Shown here in pieces: positions 1-4,848 of a stretch of DNA of 8,460 bases (the first letter of the stretch is position 1; each line of letters starts with the position of its first letter). Position numbers and translations under genes: made by a program. This stretch comes from Methanimicrococcus sp. (GTDB lineage: Archaea > Halobacteriota > Methanosarcinia > Methanosarcinales > Methanosarcinaceae), in assembly GCA_009776675.1 (NCBI GenBank), contig WRNK01000045.1, positions 1-8,460 of the forward strand, in the 5' to 3' direction. The notes below the pieces were generated by a model. That model was not told where the DNA came from. It ran no database searches and saw only the letters and a program-made list of their open reading frames with translations.

Positions 1-293
1 CGCCGCCATCCTATTCTTCCGGCAGCGGCTATGGAACAGCAGCAACAACTCCCGGACCTGAAAATCAAGAGAATGGCGGCGGTGCCGGCTATGATTCACC
101 CAACGCCCCTACTGAAAATGGCAGACCGTCAGAGGTTACCGGTTATGAAATGACCGAATCAAAAACGATCACAAATTCGATAAGGGATTTCATGTCCAAT
201 CCGACATTTTCATCATCCAGCGCCATTGCACTTGTTGCAATTGTTGCCTTATGTGCTGCGATTTTCTATGGATTCAAGGCAAAGAAAATGTGA
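1..293 (+). CDS. C-terminal part of a membrane-anchored surface/secreted protein (5' end outside window)
   Basis: An open frame enters from the left edge (first full codon at base 3) and ends at TGA 291-293, giving 96 visible residues. The first two thirds are low-complexity and rich in G, S, T, P, N and E, for example YSSGSGYGTAATTPGPENQE, like a flexible extracellular linker. A short segment containing GYEMTESKTITNSIRDFMSNP follows, then one hydrophobic helix (AIALVAIVALCAAIFYGF, about bases 222-275) and a basic tail KAKKM. That order (linker, single transmembrane helix, short positive tail) is typical of C-terminally anchored archaeal surface proteins and would place the bulk of the protein outside the cell. 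The family cannot be named from this fragment. Large methanogen proteins such as CobN-like chelatases can also end in a linker plus anchor, so that remains an untested alternative. The gene converges on the minus-strand gene ending at 497. Confidence 0.75.
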   Translation, partial: PPSYSSGSGYGTAATTPGPENQENGGGAGYDSPNAPTENGRPSEVTGYEMTESKTITNSIRDFMSNPTFSSSSAIALVAIVALCAAIFYGFKAKKM

Positions 294-346
294 AAACAGT
301 AACTGATAAAATAACACAGCAAAACTCATGAACCACAAACATCCTT

Positions 347-389
347 TGCAATTTCAGGTTTCAATTAAAAAATGAAATCTGAAATTGCA
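347..389. terminator. 17-bp hairpin between convergent genes
   Basis: TGCAATTTCAGGTTTCA (347-363) pairs with TGAAATCTGAAATTGCA (373-389) over 17 bp with a single G-T wobble, around a 9-nt A-rich loop (364-372). It lies 54 bp after the stop of the plus-strand gene and about 107 bp beyond the stop of the minus-strand gene. The symmetric stem would form in either transcript, so a bidirectional terminator or 3'-end stabilising structure is the simplest reading. No long T run follows on the plus strand, so termination in that direction is inferred only. Confidence 0.5.
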
Positions 390-399
390 TTGGGTTCTA

Positions 400-496
400 A
401 AAAACATTAAGAAAAAATTAGAAAAATAGAAAAAAAATTAGAAAAAAATTAAAATCTAAAAACCTTTTTTGCAAAAACAAAAAAAAGAAACAAAAA
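400..496 (-). terminator. A-rich tract, U-rich on minus strand: terminator region of the 100-aa gene
   Basis: The plus strand is nearly pure purine with irregular TTAGAAAAA-like units at about 408-450, and further A runs run up to the stop codon at 497. Read on the minus strand, the transcript leaving the 497-799 gene meets repeated runs of five to eight T almost at once. This is the form of intrinsic archaeal terminators. A short palindrome TTTTTGCAAAAA lies at 466-477. No coding potential is seen here. Confidence 0.55.
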
Positions 497-799
497 TCAG
501 CTTTCTATCCAATTTTTAATTTCTCGTTTCATGAATTTCTCGGCTTCTGTGACACGCTCTAAGGGTCCTCTAAGGGCAATGACCGGAGTTTGAGCGACTT
601 CCGGATCTTTTATGGTAATCACGCGGTCAGTGACTTCTAAATCAAACATTTCGACCATATCCAGAATAATTGACATTGGGACACCGAGTGGAATCACAAG
701 GTCATAAAGATTTTCTAATTGTTTGTTTTCGCCGGAGGCTTCTGCTAATTCGAAACGTTTTCGATTGACAATATCCTGAAGCGATAATACTTTCGACAT
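497..799 (-). CDS. Conserved hypothetical protein, 100 aa, probably methanogen-specific
   Basis: The protein is a small, soluble, acidic-to-neutral 100-residue polypeptide starting MSKVLSLQDIVNRKRFELAE. It has an N-terminal charged helix (about 5-30), a hydrophobic middle (VIPLGVPMSIILDMVEMF, about 35-52) and a C-terminal helix ending EAEKFMKREIKNWIES. No catalytic motif, cysteine pair, signal peptide or membrane segment is visible. The sequence has the feel of small hypothetical proteins carried by Methanosarcina-type genomes, but I cannot assign a domain, and no function is proposed. The start is supported by AAGGAA about 6 nt upstream (minus strand, around 806-812) and by a TATA-like CTATATGA at 837-844, correctly spaced for a start site near 814. 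It is divergent from the DUF5611-like gene with 157 bp between the starts, so regulation could be shared. The stop is TGA, followed at once by U-rich terminator sequence. Confidence 0.8.
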   Translation of the reverse strand: MSKVLSLQDIVNRKRFELAEASGENKQLENLYDLVIPLGVPMSIILDMVEMFDLEVTDRVITIKDPEVAQTPVIALRGPLERVTEAEKFMKREIKNWIES

Positions 800-836
800 A
801 ATTGAATTCCTTTTTTGATTTGATTTGAAAGTGATG

Positions 837-844
837 TCATATAG
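837..844 (-). promoter_or_regulatory. TATA-like promoter element of the 100-aa gene
   Basis: On the minus strand CTATATGA is centred about 40 nt upstream of the ATG at 799. An archaeal start site about 26 nt downstream would fall near 814, leaving a leader of about 14 nt that contains the AAGGAA ribosome-binding site. This is spacing evidence only, in an AT-rich region where TATA-like words arise by chance. Confidence 0.35.
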
Positions 845-920
845 ATTGTTCTCTTTTAAAACAATAACGATGATTTTTTAAAAAAGAGCGAAAAAATGGA
901 GACAAAAAGATTCAAGAATA

Positions 921-935
921 AAGAAACCGTTTCTT
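921..935. promoter_or_regulatory. Palindrome upstream of DUF5611-like gene
   Basis: AAGAAAC and GTTTCTT form a perfect 7-bp inverted repeat with one central base, ending 21 bp before the ATG at 957. It lies in the divergent intergenic region where an operator would be expected. In RNA the one-base loop would not fold well, so a dimeric DNA-binding protein site is more plausible than a hairpin. The regulator is unknown. Confidence 0.3.
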
Positions 936-956
936 AAAAAAATAAAAGGTGTCATT

Positions 957-1271
957 ATGCAGGAATATAAATTAAAGCGCGGATGTTCTCCCGATATTGA
1001 AAGAATGAGAAGCTTACTCACAGAATGTTTCGGCACACAAATTCAAGAAAAAGGCGGCAAGTTGACCACGTCTTACGGTGTTTTAAAAGAAATCACTGTT
1101 TGGATTGACAAAAAAATGCTTGTTGTGGACACTGTCTCAAACGCAGCCGGCATTTCGGATGATCTCGTATTAGACACAAACAAGCGTTTCAGGACTTTCT
1201 TAGACAAAGCCACCGGCTACTCCTCTAAAGATCGCATCAAGAACGCCAAAAAAGAAGTCGGCGGCGAATAA
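957..1271 (+). CDS. DUF5611-like archaeal protein, 104 aa
   Basis: The 104-residue protein begins MQEYKLKRGCSPDIERMRSL and looks like the archaeal DUF5611 family as I remember it: an N-terminal YKLKRG-type strand, a helix (about 12-25), then the strands KLTTSYGVLKEITVWIDKKMLVVDT (about 35-59). The C-terminal part is helical with NKRFRTFLDKATGYSSKDRIKNAKK. The family has no established function. The protein is soluble, has one cysteine (C10) and no obvious active site, and is about full family length. The start is supported by AAGGTG at 946-951, a good match to the archaeal Shine-Dalgarno GGAGGTGAT, 5 nt from the ATG. It ends in TAA and stands alone on the plus strand, followed by a hairpin and tRNA-Thr. 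The family name is recalled, not searched; that this is a real gene is much surer than its label. Confidence 0.8.
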   Translation: MQEYKLKRGCSPDIERMRSLLTECFGTQIQEKGGKLTTSYGVLKEITVWIDKKMLVVDTVSNAAGISDDLVLDTNKRFRTFLDKATGYSSKDRIKNAKKEVGGE

Positions 1272-1304
1272 TCCGATTCAATAATTCATAAAAATTAAAA
1301 TAAA

Positions 1305-1364
1305 AGACTCCTCAAATGAGAATTACCAAAAGATTAATATTCGAGTGATTCCTTTTTGGAGTCT
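1305..1364 (+). terminator. Imperfect hairpin with T-rich tail after the DUF5611-like gene
   Basis: AGACTCC (1305-1311) is perfectly complementary to GGAGTCT (1358-1364). Inside, TCAAAT (1312-1317) can pair with ATTCGA (1339-1344) with one mismatch, leaving an asymmetric bulge that contains a T5 run. GC and then six T follow the closing arm (1365-1372). It begins about 34 nt after the stop codon at 1271 and ends before tRNA-Thr. It is most simply a 3'-end or terminator structure; a small structured RNA cannot be excluded. Confidence 0.4.
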
Positions 1365-1400
1365 GCTTTTTTGATTAAATAAAACTTAAACAATTCAAGC

Positions 1401-1472
1401 GCCTCAATGGCTTAGGGGTATAGCACTTCCTTGGTAAGGAAGAGGCCGCGGGTTCAAATCCCGCTTGAGGCT
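1401..1472 (+). tRNA. tRNA-Thr (anticodon GGU)
   Basis: A full cloverleaf of 72 nt is present. The acceptor stem GCCTCAA pairs with TTGAGGC, and the discriminator is T1472. The D arm is 1410-1425. The anticodon stem CTTCC/GGAAG encloses the loop TTGGTAA with anticodon GGT at 1433-1435. The variable loop has five bases, and the T arm is GCGGG-TTCAAAT-CCCGC. The U discriminator agrees with archaeal threonine tRNAs. CCA is not encoded and there is no intron. It reads threonine codons ACC and ACU. Confidence 0.95.
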
Positions 1473-1473
1473 C

Positions 1474-1489
1474 TTTTTTTATTTTTTTT
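1474..1489 (+). terminator. Oligo-T terminator of tRNA-Thr
   Basis: A run of seven T, one A and eight T begins two bases after the tRNA 3' end, the standard form of archaeal tRNA gene termination. Confidence 0.75.
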
Positions 1490-1553
1490 GAAGACGATCT
1501 AAAAACCGTCGATAAGCTCAATAAAATTAAAATATCAATGTTGGGATAAAACC

Positions 1554-2105
1554 TCAACCATGCTCTCGGCGGTCTTCACAGAAATGGTAGGATCCTCCAT
1601 CATCTTCGACAACCAATGAAAAAGATTTAGTATGACGAGATGTGCGGCCTTTAAAAAGCCATTCATAGAAATACAATATACCCATGATACCTGTCCAACC
1701 ATAACAACAAGCGAGAAGAACATAGATCGGCTCTTGTAACCGAATGCCCATCACCAAGCCAAACAAAAAAAACACGAATAATGTTATTTGTTCAAATCTA
1801 AACCATTTTGATGTGAAGAAATTGACGCCTTTTTTCACTTTTAAAAACCGACGGTAGTGGAAATATGTCAAAATCCAAACGGTGGCGTAAATGAAAACGA
1901 AATCGACAATGAACCCTATAATTGTAACAATGAGCTGTACACTAAAACCTTTGTCTGCCGTCATCCATTCAAACAAAGTCGGGACTCCAAGACCGACAAT
2001 TAAAATAATAAATATCCACCATAATAATGGAATGGGCTCAGCGCGCTCTGATATTGACACGAGAAAGTTTTCTGCCCGCGTTTGTACGTCTTGAAACGGG
2101 TTCAT
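1554..2105 (-). CDS. Four-helix integral membrane protein, function unknown, 183 aa
   Basis: The protein has four clear hydrophobic stretches: about residues 25-46 (PIPLLWWIFIILIVGLGVPT), 56-82, 106-122 (QITLFVFFLFGLVMGIRL) and 127-150. Loops are short and basic (HYRRFLKVKKG after helix 2, FKGRTSRHTK after helix 4). By the positive-inside rule this puts both those loops, and probably both termini, in the cytoplasm. There is no signal peptide, cofactor motif or transporter signature, and I do not recognise the family. The last 25 residues are polar and mixed in charge. The ATG at 2105 has no strong Shine-Dalgarno; a TATA-like TTTATTTA at about 2123-2130 lies only about 22 nt upstream, which would suit a leaderless transcript. 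At the 3' end a small stem (about 1539-1557, 6 bp with one bulge) overlaps the stop codon, followed by AT-rich sequence. The gene stands alone between two tRNA genes. Confidence 0.8.
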   Translation of the reverse strand: MNPFQDVQTRAENFLVSISERAEPIPLLWWIFIILIVGLGVPTLFEWMTADKGFSVQLIVTIIGFIVDFVFIYATVWILTYFHYRRFLKVKKGVNFFTSKWFRFEQITLFVFFLFGLVMGIRLQEPIYVLLACCYGWTGIMGILYFYEWLFKGRTSRHTKSFSLVVEDDGGSYHFCEDRREHG

Positions 2106-2148
2106 AATTTTAAAAGTGATTCCATAAATAAAACCTTTTTTAATTATT

Positions 2149-2184
2149 GTGATAAACGATAAGTTTAATTTTATATCGTTTCAC
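2149..2184. promoter_or_regulatory. Inverted repeat upstream of the membrane-protein gene
   Basis: AAACGATA (2154-2161) and TATCGTTT (2174-2181) are perfect 8-bp arms around a 12-nt AT-rich spacer. The outer GTG (2149-2151) and CAC (2182-2184) can add three pairs after a 2-nt bulge. It sits 44-79 bp upstream of the ATG at 2105, close to the presumed promoter, so an operator or leader hairpin is possible. No protein can be named. Confidence 0.3.
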
Positions 2185-2223
2185 AAAAAGAAGAATGTCT
2201 CATTTGAATCCGAATTAAAATTA

Positions 2224-2259
2224 ATTTTCAAAAGAGATATATTTACTTTTTTTGAAAAT
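2224..2259. repeat. 10-bp inverted repeat downstream of tRNA-Glu
   Basis: ATTTTCAAAA (2224-2233) and TTTTGAAAAT (2250-2259) are exact complements with a 16-nt spacer. It begins 15 bp beyond the 3' end of tRNA-Glu in its direction of transcription. It may help end that transcript, but all-AT arms of this kind can also arise by chance here. Confidence 0.3.
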
Positions 2260-2273
2260 CGATAGGAAAAGAA

Positions 2274-2348
2274 TGCTCCGATCGGGATTCGAACCCGAGT
2301 CTTCGGCTCGAAAGGCCGGAATGATTGGCCGAGCTACACTATCGGAGC
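2274..2348 (-). tRNA. tRNA-Glu (anticodon UUC)
   Basis: The gene is 75 nt on the minus strand. The acceptor GCTCCGA pairs with TCGGAGC and the discriminator is A. The anticodon loop CTTTCGA carries TTC (plus-strand bases 2310-2312), and the T arm is TCGGG-TTCGAAT-CCCGA. The D arm GTGTAGCTCGGCCAATCAT matches the usual archaeal glutamate tRNA pattern. CCA is not encoded and there is no intron. The anticodon stem CCGGC/GCCGA has a C27-A43 mismatch at its outer end, where U27-A43 would be expected. The identity as tRNA-Glu is not affected. It decodes GAA and GAG. Confidence 0.95.
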
Positions 2349-2408
2349 ATGCAAATGATAAGTTCTTCAGCTTTGATGAAAGTTTTCAAACTTATTGATT
2401 TCGTTTTT

Positions 2409-2416
2409 TATTTAAA
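2409..2416 (-). promoter_or_regulatory. Possible TATA box for tRNA-Glu
   Basis: TTTAAATA on the minus strand lies about 64 nt upstream of the mature tRNA 5' end. A start about 26 nt downstream would give a leader of about 38 nt to be removed by RNase P, longer than is common. A palindrome AAGTTT-TC-AAACTT lies inside this leader. The assignment is tentative. Confidence 0.3.
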
Positions 2417-2431
2417 AGGTTTTACGCGTCC

Positions 2432-2466
2432 TCTTTTTAGGGGGCAGCGTGCAGAACCTAAAAAGG
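2432..2466. ncRNA. GC-richer hairpin, possible small structured RNA (strand unclear)
   Basis: CTTTTTAGG (2433-2441) is an exact complement of CCTAAAAAG (2457-2465), with one more wobble pair outside and a 15-nt GC-rich loop (2442-2456). It is a local GC island in a 237-bp gap between tRNA-Glu and the RPC34-like gene that otherwise holds no gene. A TATA-like ATATAT lies on one side (about 2474-2481), and on the minus strand a TATATAAAA-like word lies about 45-50 bp upstream. No coding frame or known RNA family is recognised. It could equally be a processing or terminator element of the long upstream transcript. Confidence 0.25.
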
Positions 2467-2544
2467 AATCGCTGATATATATACATTTTGGTAAACCCGA
2501 TATGTATTTTTTATATAATTTTTAAGGAACTGTAACCGTTTTTG

Positions 2545-2553
2545 AAAAAAAAA
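2545..2553 (-). terminator. Oligo-T terminator of the RPC34-like gene
   Basis: Nine consecutive T on the minus strand begin 32 nt after the stop codon of the gene ending at 2586, a typical archaeal intrinsic terminator. Confidence 0.6.
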
Positions 2554-2585
2554 GACAACATGTATTTTCAATCGATTTGATTGGT

Positions 2586-4790
2586 TTAATACATGTTTTC
2601 ATCATCGTCTTCAAGGTTATATTCTATTGTTTCTTTCACGATTCTTTCTTCGGGAACAAAATCAACCGGTATAACAGGCTCATTTTTTGGATGTTCAGGC
2701 TCAGCGCCGCTGTTATAGCCCATACTGGTGTAAAGTTCTTCCGGATTATCATTCAAGTTCATAATCCAAAGTGTTAAGGCAGGACAGTATTCGGGGCGAC
2801 ATTCCCCGATACATCCGGTACACGGTGAAAACAAGCCTTTGACCATTAAAACGTCGTAGTTGTGCTTTTTCTCATTGGCTTTTGTTTTCAAAAGGTATGT
2901 CTTTGTTCCGCCGACAACAGCTTCTTCACGGAGGATTAAATCCGAATCCATGAGCTTTTTAATTATTCTGGAACATTTGCGGCTGTCAATATTTGTTTTC
3001 TTCCAAATATCATTTTGATAGATGCCACCGATTCTTTTTTGAATTAAGTCATATACGATATCTTCAATATCCTTTTTTTCTTCAACAACCGGTTCTTCTT
3101 TTGTTTTCTTCGATTTTCTTTTAGACCTTGCGGATGTATCGACTTCATCATCATCGTCAGAAACCGCTTTTTTCCTTCCTCTGCGAGCGGGTTTGGCTAC
3201 AAGGAGGTTTTTGTCATCTTCCTCATCTTCTTCGACAACAATTTTTTTTGTCGCCCTTTTTGTTGATGTCTTTTTTTCAGGAACAAGGTCTTCTTTTTCT
3301 TCTTCAGCAATTGCTTTTTTTGACGTCCTTCTTGTTGATGTCTTTTTTTCAGGAACGTATTCTTCTTTTTCTTCTTCCACAACTGCTTTTTTTGACATTC
3401 TTCTTGTTGATGTCTTTTTTTCAGGAATAGGTTCTTCTTCAGCAATTGCTTTTTTTGACATTCTTCTTGTTGGGGTCTTTTTTTCAGGAATAAGTTCTTC
3501 TTCAGCAATTGCTTTTTTTGACATCCTTTTCGTTGATGTCTTTTTTTCAGGAATAAGTTCTTCTTCAGCAATTGCTTTTTTTGATATTCTTCTTGTTGAT
3601 GTCTTTTTTTCAGGAATAAGTTCTTCTTCAGCAATTGCTTTTTTTGATATTCTTCTTGTTGATGTCTTTTTTTCGGGAACGGGTTCTTCTTCAGCAACTG
3701 CTTTTTTTGATATTCTTCTTGTTGATGTCTTTTTTTCGGGAACGGTTTCTTCTTCCACAATTGCTTTTTTTGGCATTTTTCTTGTTGGTGCTTTTTTTCC
3801 AGGAATGATTTCTTCTTTTATGTCTTTGGCAGCGATTTTTTTTACCGGTCTTCCTGTTGCCGTCTTTTTGATTTCAGGAACGGGTTTTTCTTTCGCAGCA
3901 GAAGCCTTTACAGTTGTATGAGTTGCTTTTTTAGTTTTCGATAGAGGTGTTTCATCTGCCGCAGTGTTTTTTGTTATTTTCTTTGATGCGTTTTTCATTT
4001 CTGTCACCTTTGAAACATTTTTTGAATCGGTTGCCTTTGGAACATTTTTCGAAACGGTCGCCTTAGGAACACTTTTGGAAACGGTCGCCTTAGGAACACT
4101 TTTGGAAACGGTCGCCTTAGGAACACTTTTGGAAATGGTCGCCTTTGGAACGCTTTTAGAAACGGTCGCCTTAGGAACACTTTTGGAAACAGTTGCCTTT
4201 GGAACGCTTTTAGAAACGGTCGCCTTTGGAACACTTTTGGAAACAGCTGCCTTTGGAACACTTTTGGAAACAGTTGCCTTTGGAACACTTTTGGAAACGG
4301 TCGCCTTTGGAACGCTTTTAGAAACGGTCGCCTTTGGAACGCTTTTGGAAACGGTCGCCTTTGGAACACTTTTGGAAACGGTCGCCTTTGGAACACTTTT
4401 GGAAACAGCTGCCTTTGGAACATTTTTGGAAACAGTTGCCTTTGGAACACTTTTGGAAACGGTCGCCTTAGGAACACTTTTAGAAACAGTCGCCTTTGGA
4501 ACACTTTTAGAAACGGTCGCCTTTGGAACACTTTTGGAAACAGCTGCCTTTGGAACATTTTTTGAAACAGTTGCTTTTGAAACAACCGGCACCGCTTTTT
4601 TAGCAGGTGTTTTTGCCACTGCATTTTTTGAAGCAGATTCAGATGTCACCGTTTTCTGATTCCGAGTTTTTGATTCAGTGGGCAGCGTTTTTTTGACGGC
4701 GGCAGTTTTTTCTGCTTTCTTCTCAGCGGCACCCACTTTCGGTTCTTGAGCATTCTTTTTTTTCGTGCTTTCCTTTCTAACCTGATTCAT
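2586..4790 (-). CDS. Winged-helix, four-cysteine (RPC34-like) protein with giant lysine-rich repeat tail, 734 aa
   Basis: The only compact domain is C-terminal. A winged helix (about residues 575-645) has recognition-helix region NIDSRKCSRIIKKLMDSDLI and a wing ending KTYLLKT. A cysteine module C657-x2-C660-x3-C664-x4-C669 follows, then an acidic tail. Winged helix plus Fe-S cysteines recalls the RPC34/RPC39 family of RNA polymerase III subunits and archaeal homologues, which act with TFE-like factors; this link is from family knowledge and unconfirmed. Everything before about 570 is low-complexity: a K/A/T-rich start, twenty 9-aa repeats (about 71-251), a K-rich spacer, nine 21-24-aa repeats (332-526), then acidic and basic patches. 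The tail resembles histone H1 or bacterial AlgP-type tails and probably binds DNA or RNA nonspecifically and stays unfolded. No signal peptide is seen, so it is cytoplasmic. The start has a good Shine-Dalgarno (GAGGA, 4796-4800, 5 nt upstream). LSm lies 58 bp upstream on the same strand, so an operon is likely. The unbroken frame through both arrays argues for a functional gene. Confidence 0.85.
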   Translation of the reverse strand: MNQVRKESTKKKNAQEPKVGAAEKKAEKTAAVKKTLPTESKTRNQKTVTSESASKNAVAKTPAKKAVPVVSKATVSKNVPKAAVSKSVPKATVSKSVPKATVSKSVPKATVSKSVPKATVSKNVPKAAVSKSVPKATVSKSVPKATVSKSVPKATVSKSVPKATVSKSVPKATVSKSVPKAAVSKSVPKATVSKSVPKATVSKSVPKATVSKSVPKATISKSVPKATVSKSVPKATVSKSVPKATVSKNVPKATDSKNVSKVTEMKNASKKITKNTAADETPLSKTKKATHTTVKASAAKEKPVPEIKKTATGRPVKKIAAKDIKEEIIPGKKAPTRKMPKKAIVEEETVPEKKTSTRRISKKAVAEEEPVPEKKTSTRRISKKAIAEEELIPEKKTSTRRISKKAIAEEELIPEKKTSTKRMSKKAIAEEELIPEKKTPTRRMSKKAIAEEEPIPEKKTSTRRMSKKAVVEEEKEEYVPEKKTSTRRTSKKAIAEEEKEDLVPEKKTSTKRATKKIVVEEDEEDDKNLLVAKPARRGRKKAVSDDDDEVDTSARSKRKSKKTKEEPVVEEKKDIEDIVYDLIQKRIGGIYQNDIWKKTNIDSRKCSRIIKKLMDSDLILREEAVVGGTKTYLLKTKANEKKHNYDVLMVKGLFSPCTGCIGECRPEYCPALTLWIMNLNDNPEELYTSMGYNSGAEPEHPKNEPVIPVDFVPEERIVKETIEYNLEDDDENMY
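3213..3797 (-). repeat. In-frame 63/72-bp tandem repeat array, 9 units (21-24 aa)
   Basis: Nine units of the form KKTSTRRISKKAIAEEELIPE follow one another within the RPC34-like gene. Seven units, including the diverged last one, are 63 bp. Two near the 3' side are 72 bp because KEE or KED is inserted. Each unit is a basic half (about six K/R) followed by an acidic half (three to five E), so charge alternates along the chain. The central units are nearly identical at DNA level, while the first (KKAPTRKMPKK) and last (KKTSTKRATKK) have diverged, the usual picture of an array that expands from the middle. Confidence 0.9.
4039..4578 (-). repeat. In-frame 27-bp tandem repeat array, 20 units (KATVSKSVP)
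   Basis: Twenty units of exactly 27 bp (GGAAC on the plus strand at 4039, 4066, and so on to 4552) encode KATVSKSVP with minor variants KAAVSKSVP, KATVSKNVP and KATISKSVP. A degenerate unit follows on the C-terminal side. Every unit keeps length and frame, so selection or recombination maintains the array. Units carrying the AAV variant occur at positions 8, 14 and 19 (plus-strand order), each followed by the same neighbour type, which shows that blocks of five to six units were duplicated together. Confidence 0.95.
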
Positions 4791-4848
4791 GTTGTTCCTC
4801 GTTGCTTTTCGAAAATTTCAAGCCAAAAACAAAAAGATGATTGATGAT

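Noticed and set aside
896..937. Upstream 13-codon ORF (METKRFKNKETVS) before the DUF5611-like gene
   Set aside because: It has no convincing ribosome-binding site, unremarkable composition, and overlaps the palindrome. A 13-codon open frame is expected by chance here.
1375..1557. Minus-strand 60-codon open frame across the tRNA-Thr gene
   Set aside because: It covers the whole tRNA in antisense and has no start-site support; tRNA genes often give such artefacts in translated databases.
2325..2525. Plus-strand 66-codon open frame starting inside tRNA-Glu
   Set aside because: It overlaps a clear tRNA antisense and has no ribosome-binding site and no protein-like composition.
3193..3921. Plus-strand open frame of 242 codons, hydrophobic and serine-rich
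   Set aside because: It is the antisense shadow of the 21-24-aa repeat array. A repeat whose length is a multiple of three and lacks a stop in one unit stays open in every unit. The predicted VDVFFSGTGSSS pattern is just the complement of the K/E-rich repeat.
4039..4578. CRISPR-like array of evenly spaced ~27-bp repeats
   Set aside because: The units abut with no unique spacers and encode an in-frame protein repeat; there are no cas genes nearby.
3197..4624. Two other minus-strand open frames (QKKQLLKKN... and FQRRPFPKV...)
   Set aside because: These are shifted frames of the same repeats. The main frame runs unbroken from a good ribosome-binding site through both arrays to a recognisable C-terminal domain, so no frameshift needs to be invoked.
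3964..4659. Plus-strand open frame of 231 codons with repeated GTLLETVAF
   Set aside because: Antisense shadow of the 27-bp array, open for the same reason. No ribosome-binding site or other support; the frame encoding the winged-helix domain is clearly the real one.
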